A DNA stretch of 64,000 nt from Paracidovorax oryzae ATCC 19882. Its GTDB lineage: Bacteria > Pseudomonadota > Gammaproteobacteria > Burkholderiales > Burkholderiaceae_C. The position numbers and the translations under genes were made by a program. Below are positions 1 through 8,566 of the stretch, piece by piece (the stretch's first letter is position 1; the number at the start of each line of letters is the position of its first letter). The stretch covers positions 115,968 to 179,967 of the forward strand of contig NZ_JMKU01000013.1 in assembly GCF_000687165.1 (NCBI RefSeq), read 5' to 3'. The notes beneath the pieces were generated by a model that searched no databases, was not told where the DNA came from, and saw only the letters and a program-made list of their open reading frames with translations.

Positions 1-267
1 GAGGATGTAGAGCCCGATGATGGGCCGGATATGCGTGGGCTGCCCCGCCTGGTGGCCGGCGATGGCCGCCGCCACCAGCACGAGCACCAGCACCGGCGCC
101 ACCGCCTTCAGGCCCGCGATGAAGAGGTCGCCCAGCAGGCCGGCGGACTCGGCCACGCCCGGCGCCAGCAGGGCCAGCAGCACGCCCAGCGCCATGCCGA
201 TGAGGATCCGCGTCACCAGCCCGGTGCGCGTGTAGAGGCGTGCCGCCCCGGAAAAAACGAATGCCAT
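1..267 (-). CDS. sstT: Serine/threonine:Na+ symporter SstT, 5' part
   Basis: Only the first 89 codons lie in the window; the 3' end runs off base 1. The translation has a short basic leader, a hydrophobic helix at about residues 17-36 and a second at about 46-70. It then reads [19 protein letters not shown], which closely matches the region of E. coli SstT containing the motif NxRPIL. SstT belongs to the dicarboxylate/amino acid:cation symporter family and imports serine and threonine with sodium across the inner membrane. The start is the ATG at 265-267, the only one giving a normal SstT N-terminus. The region upstream to base 533 has no intact gene. Confidence 0.8.
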   Translation of the reverse strand, partial: MAFVFSGAARLYTRTGLVTRILIGMALGVLLALLAPGVAESAGLLGDLFIAGLKAVAPVLVLVLVAAAIAGHQAGQPTHIRPIIGLYIL

Positions 268-383
268 CGAGATTGCCTCCAGTTGAATTAATTCTAGGGG
301 TCGGGCATAAGAACGGGCTGACCATCTCCCAGGGGTCGGGCAGCGGTGTGGGTGGGATGGAAGGCACGGTGCGCAGTGGATAG

Positions 384-482
384 CTTGGACTATCCAAGGG
401 CGGCACCCCGGCCGGCGCGCTGGACGACCGGCGGGTGCAGGCGGTGCATGACTGGATCGTGGAGCAGGCGCTGAGCGCGTGA
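384..482 (+). pseudogene. Possible remnant of a LysR-type regulator C-terminus
   Basis: An open stretch with no usable start codon ends at TGA 480-482. Its last residues, including [17 protein letters not shown], resemble the closing helix of GcvA-like LysR regulators, which usually end in a D-x-R-V-x-A-x-x-x-W-(L/I) pattern. A TAG at 381-383 closes the frame upstream. I infer a leftover of a deleted regulator. The rest of 268-533 shows nothing else that I recognise. The match is short, so this call is weak. Confidence 0.3.
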
Positions 483-533
483 GCATCTGAGCGGGCGGGC
501 CGCGCCAGGGCCGCTCAGAACGTGTTCACGTTC

Positions 534-1868
534 TCAGGCTACGAGCAGCGCGCGGAAGTCGTTCACGTTGGTGTGCGTGGGGCCGGTCACGACCAGATCG
601 CCCAGCGCGCCGAAGAAGCCGTAGGCGTCGTGGCGCTGCTGGTGGTCCGGCAGGGCCAGGCCCAGGGCCCGCGCGCGCTCCAGGGTGTCGGGCGCCACGA
701 AGGCGCCCGCGTTGTCCTCCACGCCGTCGATGCCGTCGGTGTCGGCCGCCAGGGCCCAGACGCCCGGCTGGCCCTGCAGCGCCTCGGCCACGCCCATGCA
801 GAACTCGCCCGCGCGGCCGCCGCGCCCCTGCGGGCCCGCCGCGGGCACGGCGCCGACGGTGACCGTGGTCTCGCCGCCGCTCAGCAGCACGCAGGGCCGC
901 TGCAGGCTGCTGCGGCCCTGGGCGATGGCGCGGGCCATGGCGCCGTGCATGCGGCCGATCTCGCGCGACTCGCCCTCGATCGCATCGCCCAGCAGGTGCA
1001 CGGCCAGCCCGGCATCGTGCGCCGCCTGCGCGGCGGCCTGCAGCGACTGCCAGGGCGTGGCCAGCAGATGCACGGCATGGCCGGCCAGCCGCGCATCGCC
1101 GGGCTTGGGGGTTTCCCAGCGGCCGGCCTCCAGGGCCTGCCGCACGGGCGCGGGCAGCGGGATGCGGTAGCGGCCGGCGATGGCGAGCGCATCGGCGCAG
1201 GTGCCGGCATCGGCCACCGTCGGGCCGCTGGCGATGGCGGAAAGCTCGTCGCCCGGCACGTCGCTGATCGCCAGGGTGACGACCGGCGCCGGCGCGCAGG
1301 CCACGGCCAGCCGTCCGCCCTTGATGCGGGAGAGGTGCTTGCGCACGCAGTTCATCTCGGAGATGGTGGCGCCGCTCGCCAGCAGCGCACGGTGGATGGC
1401 CTGCTTGTCCTTGAGCGTCAGGCCTTCGGCCGGCAGCGTGAGCAGGGCCGAGCCGCCGCCCGAGATCAGGCAGATGACCAGGTCGTCGGCCGTGAGGCCC
1501 TGCGCCAGGGCCAGCATGCGTTCGGCCGCCCGCAGCCCGGCGGCATCGGGCACGGGATGGGCGGCTTCCACGATCTCCACCCGGGCGGGCAGGCCCGCAG
1601 GCCGGGGCGGCACATGGCCGTAGCGCGTGGCGACCAGGCCGGAGAGCGGCGCATCGGCCGGCCACAGCGCCTCCAGCGCATGCACCATGGCGCCGCCGGC
1701 CTTGCCGCCGCCCAGCACCAGCGTGCGCCCGCGCGGCGGAGGCGGCAGCAGCGCGGCCATGCCCTGGCCCGGCTGCGCGCGCCGCACGGCGGCGAGGAAC
1801 AATGCCTCCAGGAAGCCGCGCGGCGCCTGCAGGGCCCCGGCCAGCGCCGGCCCGCTCAGTCCAGCCAT
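534..1868 (-). CDS. ttuD: Glycerate 2-kinase, type 2 (TtuD/MOFRL family)
   Basis: A 444-residue protein of the MOFRL/GckA family, which phosphorylates D-glycerate with ATP to give 2-phosphoglycerate. Family signatures appear in order: a GGGKAG loop near residue 60, LISGGGSALL, RKHLSRIKGGRLA, the SDVPGDELSAIASGPT block, LLSGGETTV and, at the C-terminus, ADTDGIDG and GPTHTNVNDF. The length is typical. The ATG at 1866-1868 overlaps the end of the transketolase C-subunit gene by 13 bases, so it is the last gene of the leftward operon. It would pull glycerate, for example from the hydroxypyruvate reductase at 10588-11565, into lower glycolysis. Some relatives are annotated as hydroxypyruvate reductase, a historical misnomer. 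Confidence 0.88.
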   Translation of the reverse strand: MAGLSGPALAGALQAPRGFLEALFLAAVRRAQPGQGMAALLPPPPRGRTLVLGGGKAGGAMVHALEALWPADAPLSGLVATRYGHVPPRPAGLPARVEIVEAAHPVPDAAGLRAAERMLALAQGLTADDLVICLISGGGSALLTLPAEGLTLKDKQAIHRALLASGATISEMNCVRKHLSRIKGGRLAVACAPAPVVTLAISDVPGDELSAIASGPTVADAGTCADALAIAGRYRIPLPAPVRQALEAGRWETPKPGDARLAGHAVHLLATPWQSLQAAAQAAHDAGLAVHLLGDAIEGESREIGRMHGAMARAIAQGRSSLQRPCVLLSGGETTVTVGAVPAAGPQGRGGRAGEFCMGVAEALQGQPGVWALAADTDGIDGVEDNAGAFVAPDTLERARALGLALPDHQQRHDAYGFFGALGDLVVTGPTHTNVNDFRALLVA

Positions 1869-2878
1869 CGGCGGATGGACTCCACGACCTTGGCCGTCGA
1901 GATGCCGTAGCGGTCGTGCAGCGTGGGCAGCGCGCCGGCATCGAGGAAGGCGTCGGGCAGGGCCAGCATGCGGAAGCGTGCCGGCGCCACGCCTTCCTGC
2001 AGCAGCAGGCCGGCCACGGCCTCGCCCAGCCCGCCGACATGGGTGTGGTTCTCGGCCACCACCACCAGCCGGCCCGGGCGGCGCACCTGCTCCAGGATGG
2101 CGGCGGCGTCCAGCGGCTTGATGGTGGGGCAGTGCAGCACGGCCACGCCCACCTTGTCGCCGGCCAGTTGCCTGGCGGCCTCCAGGGCGCGCATGGTCAG
2201 CAGGCCGCTGGAGATCACCAGCACCTCGGCGCCGTCGCGCAGCAGCTTCGCCTTGCCCAGCTCGAAGCGGTAGCCCTCGTATTCGTCCAGCACCAGCGGC
2301 ACGCTGCCGCGCAGCAGGCGCATGTACACCGGGCCGGGGTGCGCGGCGATCTGCGGCACGGCCTGCTCGATGTCCAGCGCATCGCACGGATCGACCACGG
2401 TCAGGCCGGGAATGGCGCGCATCATGGCCAGGTCTTCGGTGGCCTGGTGGCTGGGGCCGTAGCCGGTGGTCAGGCCCGGCAGCGCGCAGCAGATCTTCAC
2501 GTTCAGGTGCTCTTCGGCGATCACCTGGTGGATGAAGTCGTAGGCGCGCCGCGTGCCGAACACGGCATAGGTGGTGGCGAAGGGCACCAGGCCCACCTTG
2601 GCCATGCCGCCGGCCGCGCCCATGAGCAATTGCTCGGCCATGCCCATCTGGAAGAAGCGCTCCGGATAGGCCTGGGCGAAGAGGTGCAGGTCGGTGTACT
2701 TGGCCAGGTCGGCCGTCATGCCCACGACCTCCGGGTGCTGCGCGGCGTATTCGACCAGCGCCTTGCCGAAAGGCGCGGCCCTGACGCGCTGGCCCTCGTC
2801 GGCGATGGAGGCGATCATGGCCGAGGTGGTCAGCCGGGGCTTCGTCTGCGTTGCGGTGTTCATCGTCTTGGTCTCCAT
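1856..2878 (-). CDS. Transketolase family protein, C-terminal subunit (split enzyme)
   Basis: A 340-residue protein matching the pyrimidine-binding and C-terminal domains of transketolase, encoded separately from the N-terminal half. The catalytic glutamate that activates thiamine diphosphate is in FFQMGMAEQLLMGAAGG. The phenylalanine-rich cofactor-contact stretch is FATTYAVFGTRRAYDF. It starts 3 bases after the stop of the N-terminal subunit gene, so the two are co-translated partners. An alternative start (MNTATQ) 15 bases inside has a GGAG motif about 9 bases upstream and is equally plausible. Split transketolases often act on unusual ketoses in catabolic clusters; the actual substrate cannot be read from the sequence. 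Confidence 0.85.
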   Translation of the reverse strand: METKTMNTATQTKPRLTTSAMIASIADEGQRVRAAPFGKALVEYAAQHPEVVGMTADLAKYTDLHLFAQAYPERFFQMGMAEQLLMGAAGGMAKVGLVPFATTYAVFGTRRAYDFIHQVIAEEHLNVKICCALPGLTTGYGPSHQATEDLAMMRAIPGLTVVDPCDALDIEQAVPQIAAHPGPVYMRLLRGSVPLVLDEYEGYRFELGKAKLLRDGAEVLVISSGLLTMRALEAARQLAGDKVGVAVLHCPTIKPLDAAAILEQVRRPGRLVVVAENHTHVGGLGEAVAGLLLQEGVAPARFRMLALPDAFLDAGALPTLHDRYGISTAKVVESIRRWLD

Positions 2879-2881
2879 CGC

Positions 2882-3709
2882 TCAGGGCCGGTTGGCGTCC
2901 AGCACGTCCAGCGCCTGCTGCCATTCGGGCGGATCCACGCGGATGAAATGGTTCTTGTCGCGCGCTTCCAGGAAGGGCACGCCGCAGCCCATGAGGGTGT
3001 CGCACAGGATCACGCGCGGCCGCGGCTCGGCCAGGCTGCGCGCCGTGTCGAAGGCGCGCACCACGGCGGGCAGGTGGTTGCCGTCCACCCGCTGCACGTG
3101 CCAGCCGAAGGCGGCCCACTTGTCCGCCAGCGGCTCGAAGCCCAGCACCTTGCCGGAAGGGCCGTCGGCCTGCTGGTTGTTGATGTCCACCAGGCAGATC
3201 AGGTTGCCCAGGCCGTGGTGGGCGGCCGACAGGGCGGCCTCCCAGGTCGAGCCTTCGTCCAGCTCGCCGTCGGACATGGAGTTGTAGACGAAGGCCGGGT
3301 TGCCGCGGTGGCGCAGCCCCAGCGCCATGCCCACCGCAATGGGCAGGCCCTGGCCCAGCGAGCCGCCGGACATCTCCATGCCCGGCGTGTAGCTGGCCAT
3401 GCCCGACATGGGCAGCCGGCTGTCGTCGCTGCCGTAGGTCTCCAGCTCCGATTCGGGAATGATGCCGGCCTCGATCAGCGCCGCGTAGAAAGCGATCGCA
3501 TAGTGGCCGTGGGACAGCAGGAAGCGGTCGCGCCCGTCCCATTCGGGGTCTTCGGGACGCAGCTGCAGGGCGTGGGCGTAGGCGGTGGCCAGCACGTCGG
3601 CGTAGCCCAGGGCCTGGCCGACGTAGCCCTGGCCCTGGACCTCGCCCATGCGCACCGCGAAGCGGCGGATGCGCCACGCGGCCTGGGCGATGTGTTCGAG
3701 CTTGCTCAT
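2882..3709 (-). CDS. Transketolase family protein, N-terminal subunit (split enzyme)
   Basis: A 275-residue protein carrying the thiamine-pyrophosphate-binding half of transketolase. The ThDP motif is MSDGELDEGS, followed about 25 residues later by VDINNQQ. Supporting blocks are LLSHGHYAIAFYAAL and GGSLGQGLPIAVGMALG. The usual histidine of the N-terminal SGH(P/I)G motif is not evident: the equivalent stretch reads VQGQGYVGQALGYADVL. That histidine contributes to substrate handling in E. coli and yeast transketolase, so the enzyme may use a non-standard substrate. It is the first of the two split-transketolase genes, downstream of the TRAP permease gene. Confidence 0.87.
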   Translation of the reverse strand: MSKLEHIAQAAWRIRRFAVRMGEVQGQGYVGQALGYADVLATAYAHALQLRPEDPEWDGRDRFLLSHGHYAIAFYAALIEAGIIPESELETYGSDDSRLPMSGMASYTPGMEMSGGSLGQGLPIAVGMALGLRHRGNPAFVYNSMSDGELDEGSTWEAALSAAHHGLGNLICLVDINNQQADGPSGKVLGFEPLADKWAAFGWHVQRVDGNHLPAVVRAFDTARSLAEPRPRVILCDTLMGCGVPFLEARDKNHFIRVDPPEWQQALDVLDANRP

Positions 3710-3740
3710 GGATTCGTCTCTCCGGTGGGTGGAATCAGGG

Positions 3741-5000
3741 TCAGCGCAGGGTCAGCCACGGCAGATAGGCGAAGCCCAGCAGCAGCAGCAGCGCGACCAC
3801 GTAGAAGGGGATCAGCTCCTTGACCACGTCGCCGATGCGCACCTTGGCGATCGAGCTGGTGATGAACAAGGTGGTGCCGATGGGCGGGTGGTAGAGCCCG
3901 ATGGAGAGGTTCACGATCATCATGATTCCCAGCTGGATGGTGTCCATGCCCACGGCGGAAGCCAGCGGCACGAACATGGGCGTGAGCAGCAGCACGGCGG
4001 CCGGCAGGTCGATGAACATGCCCGTGGCGAGCATGATCAGGTTCATCGCCAGGATGATCAGCCAGGGCGACTGCAGCGTCTCCTTGGCGTACTGCGTGAA
4101 GGCGGCGGGCAGCTGCTCGTAGGTGACGATCCAGCCCACCACGCTGGAGGCCATGATGATCAGCAGCACCACGCCGGTGGAGATGCCGGCCTCCACCGCC
4201 GCATGCTTGAGCTTGGCCAGCGTCAGGTCGCGGTACACCACGCACGACACCACCAGCGCATACAGCGTGGACATCACGCTCACCTCGGTCGGCGTGGCGA
4301 TGCCGAAGCGCAGGAAGATGATGATCAGCACCGGCATGGCGAGCGCCGGGCCGGCGTGCAGCAGCTGCTTCCAGAAGGCGGGCCATTCGAAGGGCGTGGT
4401 GTCGCGCGGGAAGTTGCGGCGCCGCCCCTGCACGTAGCACACGGCCATGAAGCCGCCGCACATCAGCAGCCCGGGCAGGATGCCGGCGACGAACAGCGCG
4501 CCGATCGAGGCGCCCGACACCAGCGCATAGACGATCATCGGGATCGAGGGCGGGATCAGGATGTCGATGGTGGCCGCCGCGGCCAGCGTGCCCGCCGCGA
4601 AGGGCGCCGGGTAGCCCAGCTTCTTGAGCCAGGGGATCAGCATGGAGCCGATGGCCGAGGCATCGGCCACGGCCGAGCCGGAAACCCCGCCGAAGATGGT
4701 GGACGACAGCACGCCCACCTGGGCCGGTCCGCCGTGCACGCGGCCGATCATCATGGACAGCAGGTTGACCAGGCTCTGGCCCAGCCGGCCGCTGACCATG
4801 AGCGCGCCCGTCATCATGAAGAAGGGAATGGCGATCAGCGGGAAGCTCTGCGTCTGCGTGATCATCTGCTCCACCGCCAGATGGACGGGAACGCGGTCGA
4901 TGATGAGCAGGCCGCCCACGGAGGCCAGCACCAGCGCGTGCGCGATCGGGACCGAGGCCAGCGCGGCGACGATGAAGAGGCCGATGATGAGGAAGGTCAT
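3741..5000 (-). CDS. dctM: TRAP transporter large permease (DctM type)
   Basis: A 419-residue, highly hydrophobic protein with about 12 membrane segments, the usual size for DctM. Family motifs include IPFFMMTGALM, GGVSGSAVADASAIG, the IDILIPPSIPMIVYALVSG loop, and LYHPPIGTTLF near the C-terminus. It forms the transport channel of a TRAP system with the DctQ and DctP products encoded just upstream. Its ATG at 4998-5000 overlaps the DctQ stop in an ATGA arrangement, a sign of coupled translation. TRAP systems usually import organic or sugar acids using the sodium gradient. Confidence 0.93.
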   Translation of the reverse strand: MTFLIIGLFIVAALASVPIAHALVLASVGGLLIIDRVPVHLAVEQMITQTQSFPLIAIPFFMMTGALMVSGRLGQSLVNLLSMMIGRVHGGPAQVGVLSSTIFGGVSGSAVADASAIGSMLIPWLKKLGYPAPFAAGTLAAAATIDILIPPSIPMIVYALVSGASIGALFVAGILPGLLMCGGFMAVCYVQGRRRNFPRDTTPFEWPAFWKQLLHAGPALAMPVLIIIFLRFGIATPTEVSVMSTLYALVVSCVVYRDLTLAKLKHAAVEAGISTGVVLLIIMASSVVGWIVTYEQLPAAFTQYAKETLQSPWLIILAMNLIMLATGMFIDLPAAVLLLTPMFVPLASAVGMDTIQLGIMMIVNLSIGLYHPPIGTTLFITSSIAKVRIGDVVKELIPFYVVALLLLLGFAYLPWLTLR

Positions 5001-5500
5001 GCGTCGGCTCCCACGGTGCTGGCGGGCAGCTCGCCCCGCACGATCTGCGGCAGCCGGCACAGGGTGACCACGGCCAGCAGCACGAAGCCCAGCAGCAGGC
5101 TGCCCACGCTGACCGAGCCCGGCACCTGCATGATGGGCGTGCGCTCGTCGGCGGCGATCTCGAACACCGGCCAGGCGGCCCAGGCCAGGCCCAGGTACAG
5201 CGCCGCCACCACCAGCGAGCCGGCGGCCAGCACCCAGCGGCGCGCGGCGCCCAGCCGCTGCGTGAGCAGCACCACGGCGATGTGCGAGCCGTGCTGGGCG
5301 GCCAGCACCACGCCGGCCATGATCATCCAGGGGAACATCAGCTCGGGCAGCTCGGCTGCGAAGGTCAGGCTGGTGCCGGCCAGGTAGCGCAGCACCACGT
5401 TGATGCTCAGGATCAGGAACACCACGGACAGGGTGAGATACAGCACGGCATGGCACCACCAGGTGATGGCGGCGTCCACCGCGCGGAGAAGAGGATTCAT
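4997..5500 (-). CDS. dctQ: TRAP transporter small permease (DctQ type)
   Basis: A 167-residue membrane protein with four predicted hydrophobic segments, at roughly residues 17-38, 48-66, 88-108 and 130-150. The DctQ-typical stretch LPELMFPWMIMAGVVLAAQ contains the conserved tryptophan. The start at 5498-5500 is chosen because AAGGAG lies about 6 bases upstream; longer in-frame starts would add a non-conserved extension. It bridges the periplasmic receptor and the large permease. Confidence 0.9.
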   Translation of the reverse strand: MNPLLRAVDAAITWWCHAVLYLTLSVVFLILSINVVLRYLAGTSLTFAAELPELMFPWMIMAGVVLAAQHGSHIAVVLLTQRLGAARRWVLAAGSLVVAALYLGLAWAAWPVFEIAADERTPIMQVPGSVSVGSLLLGFVLLAVVTLCRLPQIVRGELPASTVGADA

Positions 5501-5550
5501 GGACAACTCCTTGGCACGCCGGAGCGTTCCGGCGCGCGGCGATGGATCGT

Positions 5551-6537
5551 TCAGCGGGCGGCCTGCTGCACCTGGGTGACGAAGGCGCCGATCGGGCCGG
5601 TGCTCCACTTCGCATAGACGGGCTTGACGGCTTCCACGAAGGCGGCGCGGTCCACGGTGTCCACCTGCATGCCCTTGGCCTTGAGGTCAGCGACCAGCTT
5701 GTCGTCGATCTCCTTGTTCATCTGGCGCTGCATCTGGGTCGCCTCCGCGGCCGCTTCCATCACCGCCTGCCGGTCGGCCGGGGCCATGCGGTCCCAGGTG
5801 CGCCGGCTCATCAGGAAGGGCGTGCTCTCGTACTTGTGGCCGGTGAGCGCAAGGTACTTCTGCACCTCGTAGAGCTTGGCCGAGGCGATGTTGGTGAGCG
5901 GGTTCTCCTGCCCGTCCACCACGCCCTGCTGCAGCGCCACGTACAGCTCGGAAAACTTGATCTGCTGCGGATCGGCGCCCAGCGCCTGCATGATGTCCAT
6001 CGTCACCGCATCGGGCGGCGTGCGCATCTTCAGGCCCTTCATGTCGGCAGGCAGCTTGACGGGACGCTTGCTGTTGGTCACGTGGCGCACGCCGTTGTCC
6101 CACAGGCCCAGCAGCACCATGCCCTTGGCGGCGGCCTTGTCGGCCAGTTCCTTGCCGATGGGGCCGTCCATCACGCTCCAGGCCTTCTGCACGTCGGCGA
6201 AGAGGAAGGGCATGCCCAGGGCCGCGAACTCGGGCACCACCGCCGCCACCGCGCCCTGGCTGTTGGCGGAGAAATCCAGCGTGCCGGAGCGCAGGGCCGT
6301 GACCATGGCCGCATCGTCGCCCAGCTGCGCCGAGTGGGCCACCTGGATCTCCACCCGGCCATTGGTCTTGGCCTTCACCAGATCGGCGAACTTGACGGCG
6401 GCCAGATGGCGCGGGTTGTCCGGCGGATTGCCGTGGGCCAGCGTGAGCTTGACGGGCTGCTGCGCCGTGGCGAGCGAGGCGCCGGCCGCCAGCGCGGCGG
6501 CCAGCAGGGTACGGCGGAGGATGCGGATGGATGCCAT
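5551..6537 (-). CDS. dctP: TRAP transporter periplasmic substrate-binding protein (DctP)
   Basis: A 328-residue protein with a clear Sec signal peptide: a basic RILRR start, a hydrophobic core and an ATAQQ cleavage region near residue 26. DctP family features are LTLAHGNPPDN, the substrate-carboxylate arginine in MKGLKMRTPP, and LQQGVVDGQENPL. The arginine suggests a carboxylate-bearing ligand such as a sugar acid or hydroxy acid; this is a family rule, not proof. It sits between the SDR gene and the permease genes, so substrate capture, transport and metabolism are encoded together. Confidence 0.92.
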   Translation of the reverse strand: MASIRILRRTLLAAALAAGASLATAQQPVKLTLAHGNPPDNPRHLAAVKFADLVKAKTNGRVEIQVAHSAQLGDDAAMVTALRSGTLDFSANSQGAVAAVVPEFAALGMPFLFADVQKAWSVMDGPIGKELADKAAAKGMVLLGLWDNGVRHVTNSKRPVKLPADMKGLKMRTPPDAVTMDIMQALGADPQQIKFSELYVALQQGVVDGQENPLTNIASAKLYEVQKYLALTGHKYESTPFLMSRRTWDRMAPADRQAVMEAAAEATQMQRQMNKEIDDKLVADLKAKGMQVDTVDRAAFVEAVKPVYAKWSTGPIGAFVTQVQQAAR

Positions 6538-6629
6538 GGTCTTGTCTCCTGTGGAATAGGTCTTGTCGTCGGCCTTTGCGGCCTTGTGGATCTCTGGCAG
6601 GCGTGGCGCGGGAAGGCTCCCGCAGGCGG

Positions 6630-7379
6630 TCAATGGATCAACATGCCGCCGTTGACGTCGAGCGTGACGCCGGTGCAGTACTTGGCAAGGTCGCTGGCGA
6701 GGAACACCACGCAGCCGCCGACGTCGGCGGGCTCGCCGATGCGCGCCAGCGGGATGCCGTCCAGGATGCCCTGGCGCTTGTCCTCGGGAATCTTTCCCTT
6801 GTTGATGTCGGTGGCGATGAGCCCCGGCGTCACGCAGTTCACGCGGATGTTGCTGCCGCCGTATTCGCGCGCCATGGCACGGGCCAGGCCCAGCACGCCG
6901 GCCTTGGCGGCCGAGTAGTGCGGCCCGCCCAGGATGCCGCCGCCGCGCTGCGCGGAGACCGACGAGATGCAGACTATGGAGCCGCTCTTTTGCGCCAGCA
7001 TGGTCGGCAGCACGGCCTGCGAGGCGTAGAGCGTGCCGCGCAGGCTCACGTCCAGGATGCGGTCGTAGTCGGCGCCCGTGATGTCCAGGAACTTGACGGG
7101 CTGCGTCACCCCGGCGTTGTTGACGAGGATGTCGATGCGGCCCCAGCGTGCCAGGACCGCAGCGGCGGCGGCCTCGCACGACGCCTTGTCGGTCACGTTG
7201 GCTACCAGGCCCAGATGCTCCTCGCCCAGCCGCGCGGCGGCGGCCTGCGGGTCGGCCTGTTCCAGATCGAGGATGACGACCCGGGCGCCCTGCTCCGCCA
7301 TCATCCGGGCAGTGCAAAAGCCCAGTCCGTTGATCCCTGCGCCGCCGGTGATGACGGCCACTTTGTCCTTGAGCAGCAT
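6630..7379 (-). CDS. SDR-family NAD(P)-dependent oxidoreductase
   Basis: A 249-residue classical short-chain dehydrogenase. The cofactor loop is TGGAGINGLGFCTA, slightly longer than the usual TGxxxGxG. The NNAG motif is at ILVNNAG, the catalytic serine is in CISSVSAQRG, and the active-site YxxxK is HYSAAKAG. The first residues after the start read MLLKDKVAVITGG. An AAGGAG motif about 8 bases upstream of ATG 7377-7379 supports this start over longer options. It is the first gene of the leftward catabolic operon and probably oxidises the imported substrate at a hydroxyl group. The exact substrate is unknown. Confidence 0.9.
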   Translation of the reverse strand: MLLKDKVAVITGGAGINGLGFCTARMMAEQGARVVILDLEQADPQAAAARLGEEHLGLVANVTDKASCEAAAAAVLARWGRIDILVNNAGVTQPVKFLDITGADYDRILDVSLRGTLYASQAVLPTMLAQKSGSIVCISSVSAQRGGGILGGPHYSAAKAGVLGLARAMAREYGGSNIRVNCVTPGLIATDINKGKIPEDKRQGILDGIPLARIGEPADVGGCVVFLASDLAKYCTGVTLDVNGGMLIH

Positions 7380-7489
7380 GCTGTGTCTCCTTGTGTGTCG
7401 TTGGACTGCGTTGAAAGTGGGCGGATTCTGGGACGCACCCGGCAGCTGATTCAAACGATATAAACTCATCGCCAATTCAAATTCATTCA

Positions 7490-7504
7490 TGTTGCGCCGC
7501 AACA
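7490..7504. promoter_or_regulatory. Perfect 15-bp palindrome in divergent LysR/SDR promoter region
   Basis: TGTTGCG-C-CGCAACA is an exact inverted repeat between the divergent SDR and LysR genes. It contains a T-N11-A pattern, as expected for a LysR-type binding box. It lies 22 bases before the GTG start of the LysR gene and about 110 bases before the SDR start. Autoregulation plus control of the leftward operon is the natural reading. This is inference from position and symmetry. Confidence 0.55.
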
Positions 7505-7525
7505 AGTGAATGCCCTTCATCCGCC

Positions 7526-8428
7526 GTGATTCCACCGCTCAGCGCCCTGCAGGCCTTCGAGGCCGTCGCCCGCCGCCGCAGCTTCCAGCTGGCGGCCCAT
7601 GAACTGCATCTCACGCCCTCGGCCATCAGCCACCAGCTGGCCAAGCTGGAAAACCTGCTGGGCGTGCGCCTGCTGGAGCGCTCCTCGCGGGGCGTGGCGC
7701 TCACCCCCGCCGGGCAGAGCTATCTGCAGCGCGTGGGCAATGCGCTGGGCGTGCTCAACACGGCCACCGAGGGCCTGCGCCACGGCGTGCAGGACACCCT
7801 CTACCTGCATTGCAGCCCCAGCTTCGCGTCCCTGTGGCTGATGCCGCGCATCGCCCGCTTCGCGCAGCGCCATCCGGGTATCTCCCTGGTGTTGTCGGCC
7901 TCCCACTTGCATTCGGACTTCCAGCTGGGCCTGGTCGATCTGGACATCCGCTACGGCCTGCCGGCCTGGCCGAACCTGGAGGTCGAGCCCGTGTTCTCGG
8001 AAAAGGTGATGCCGCTCGCCAGCCCCGAATTCATCCGCCGGCACGCGCTGCGCACGCCGACGGATCTGCTGGAGGCGCCGCTGATCCAGTCCATGGTGAA
8101 CGTGGCGCAATGGCCCGAATGGTTCGCGCGCTTCGAGCCCGACCAGCGCCCGGACCGCATCGCGCTGAAGTTCGACCGGGCCATGATGAGCCTGGACGCC
8201 GCCGTGCAGTCCCTGGGCGTGGCGCTGGAAAGCGCCACGCTGGGCCAGGCACACATCGCCAGCGGGCGGCTGCAGCCGGTGTTCGGCGACGAGATGAGCC
8301 TGGAGGTGCAGGCGCATTTCCTGGTCTATCCAGCACGCCACGCGGCACGGCCGGAAGTGGGCAAGTTCCTGGACTGGATCCGCGAGGAGGCCCGCCCGGG
8401 CACCCCGGCCGCGGCGGTTGCTGGATGA
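7526..8428 (+). CDS. LysR-family transcriptional regulator (GcvA-like) of the catabolic island
   Basis: A 300-residue LysR protein. The N-terminal helix-turn-helix spans residues 5-65, with ALQAFEAVARRRSFQLAA and the recognition segment TPSAISHQLAKLE. The effector domain follows. The GTG at 7526 gives the typical GcvA-like PPLSALQAFEAV start; no ATG in this frame precedes it. It is transcribed away from the SDR/TRAP/split-transketolase operon and towards the transketolase and dehydrogenase genes, so it is placed to regulate both arms in response to a pathway metabolite. Confidence 0.88.
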   Translation: MIPPLSALQAFEAVARRRSFQLAAHELHLTPSAISHQLAKLENLLGVRLLERSSRGVALTPAGQSYLQRVGNALGVLNTATEGLRHGVQDTLYLHCSPSFASLWLMPRIARFAQRHPGISLVLSASHLHSDFQLGLVDLDIRYGLPAWPNLEVEPVFSEKVMPLASPEFIRRHALRTPTDLLEAPLIQSMVNVAQWPEWFARFEPDQRPDRIALKFDRAMMSLDAAVQSLGVALESATLGQAHIASGRLQPVFGDEMSLEVQAHFLVYPARHAARPEVGKFLDWIREEARPGTPAAAVAG

Positions 8429-8566
8429 ACGCGATTCATGCACCACTGAAAAAACGTCGCTTGTAGTCAACCAGCGGCGCGCCGAAGAATCGCGCCTGGC
8501 CCATCACACACAACGACAGGAGACAGGGCGTGCCGGCCCCGGCCGGGCTGCGCGCGCACGACCACC

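Noticed and set aside
522..1910. Long open frame on the plus strand opposite the glycerate kinase
   Set aside because: Its residues are Gly/Arg/Ala/His-rich low-complexity typical of high-GC shadow frames, while the minus strand encodes a complete glycerate kinase.
1802..3823. 673-codon open frame on the plus strand
   Set aside because: It is antisense to both split transketolase subunits and shows no family motifs; composition is that of a shadow.
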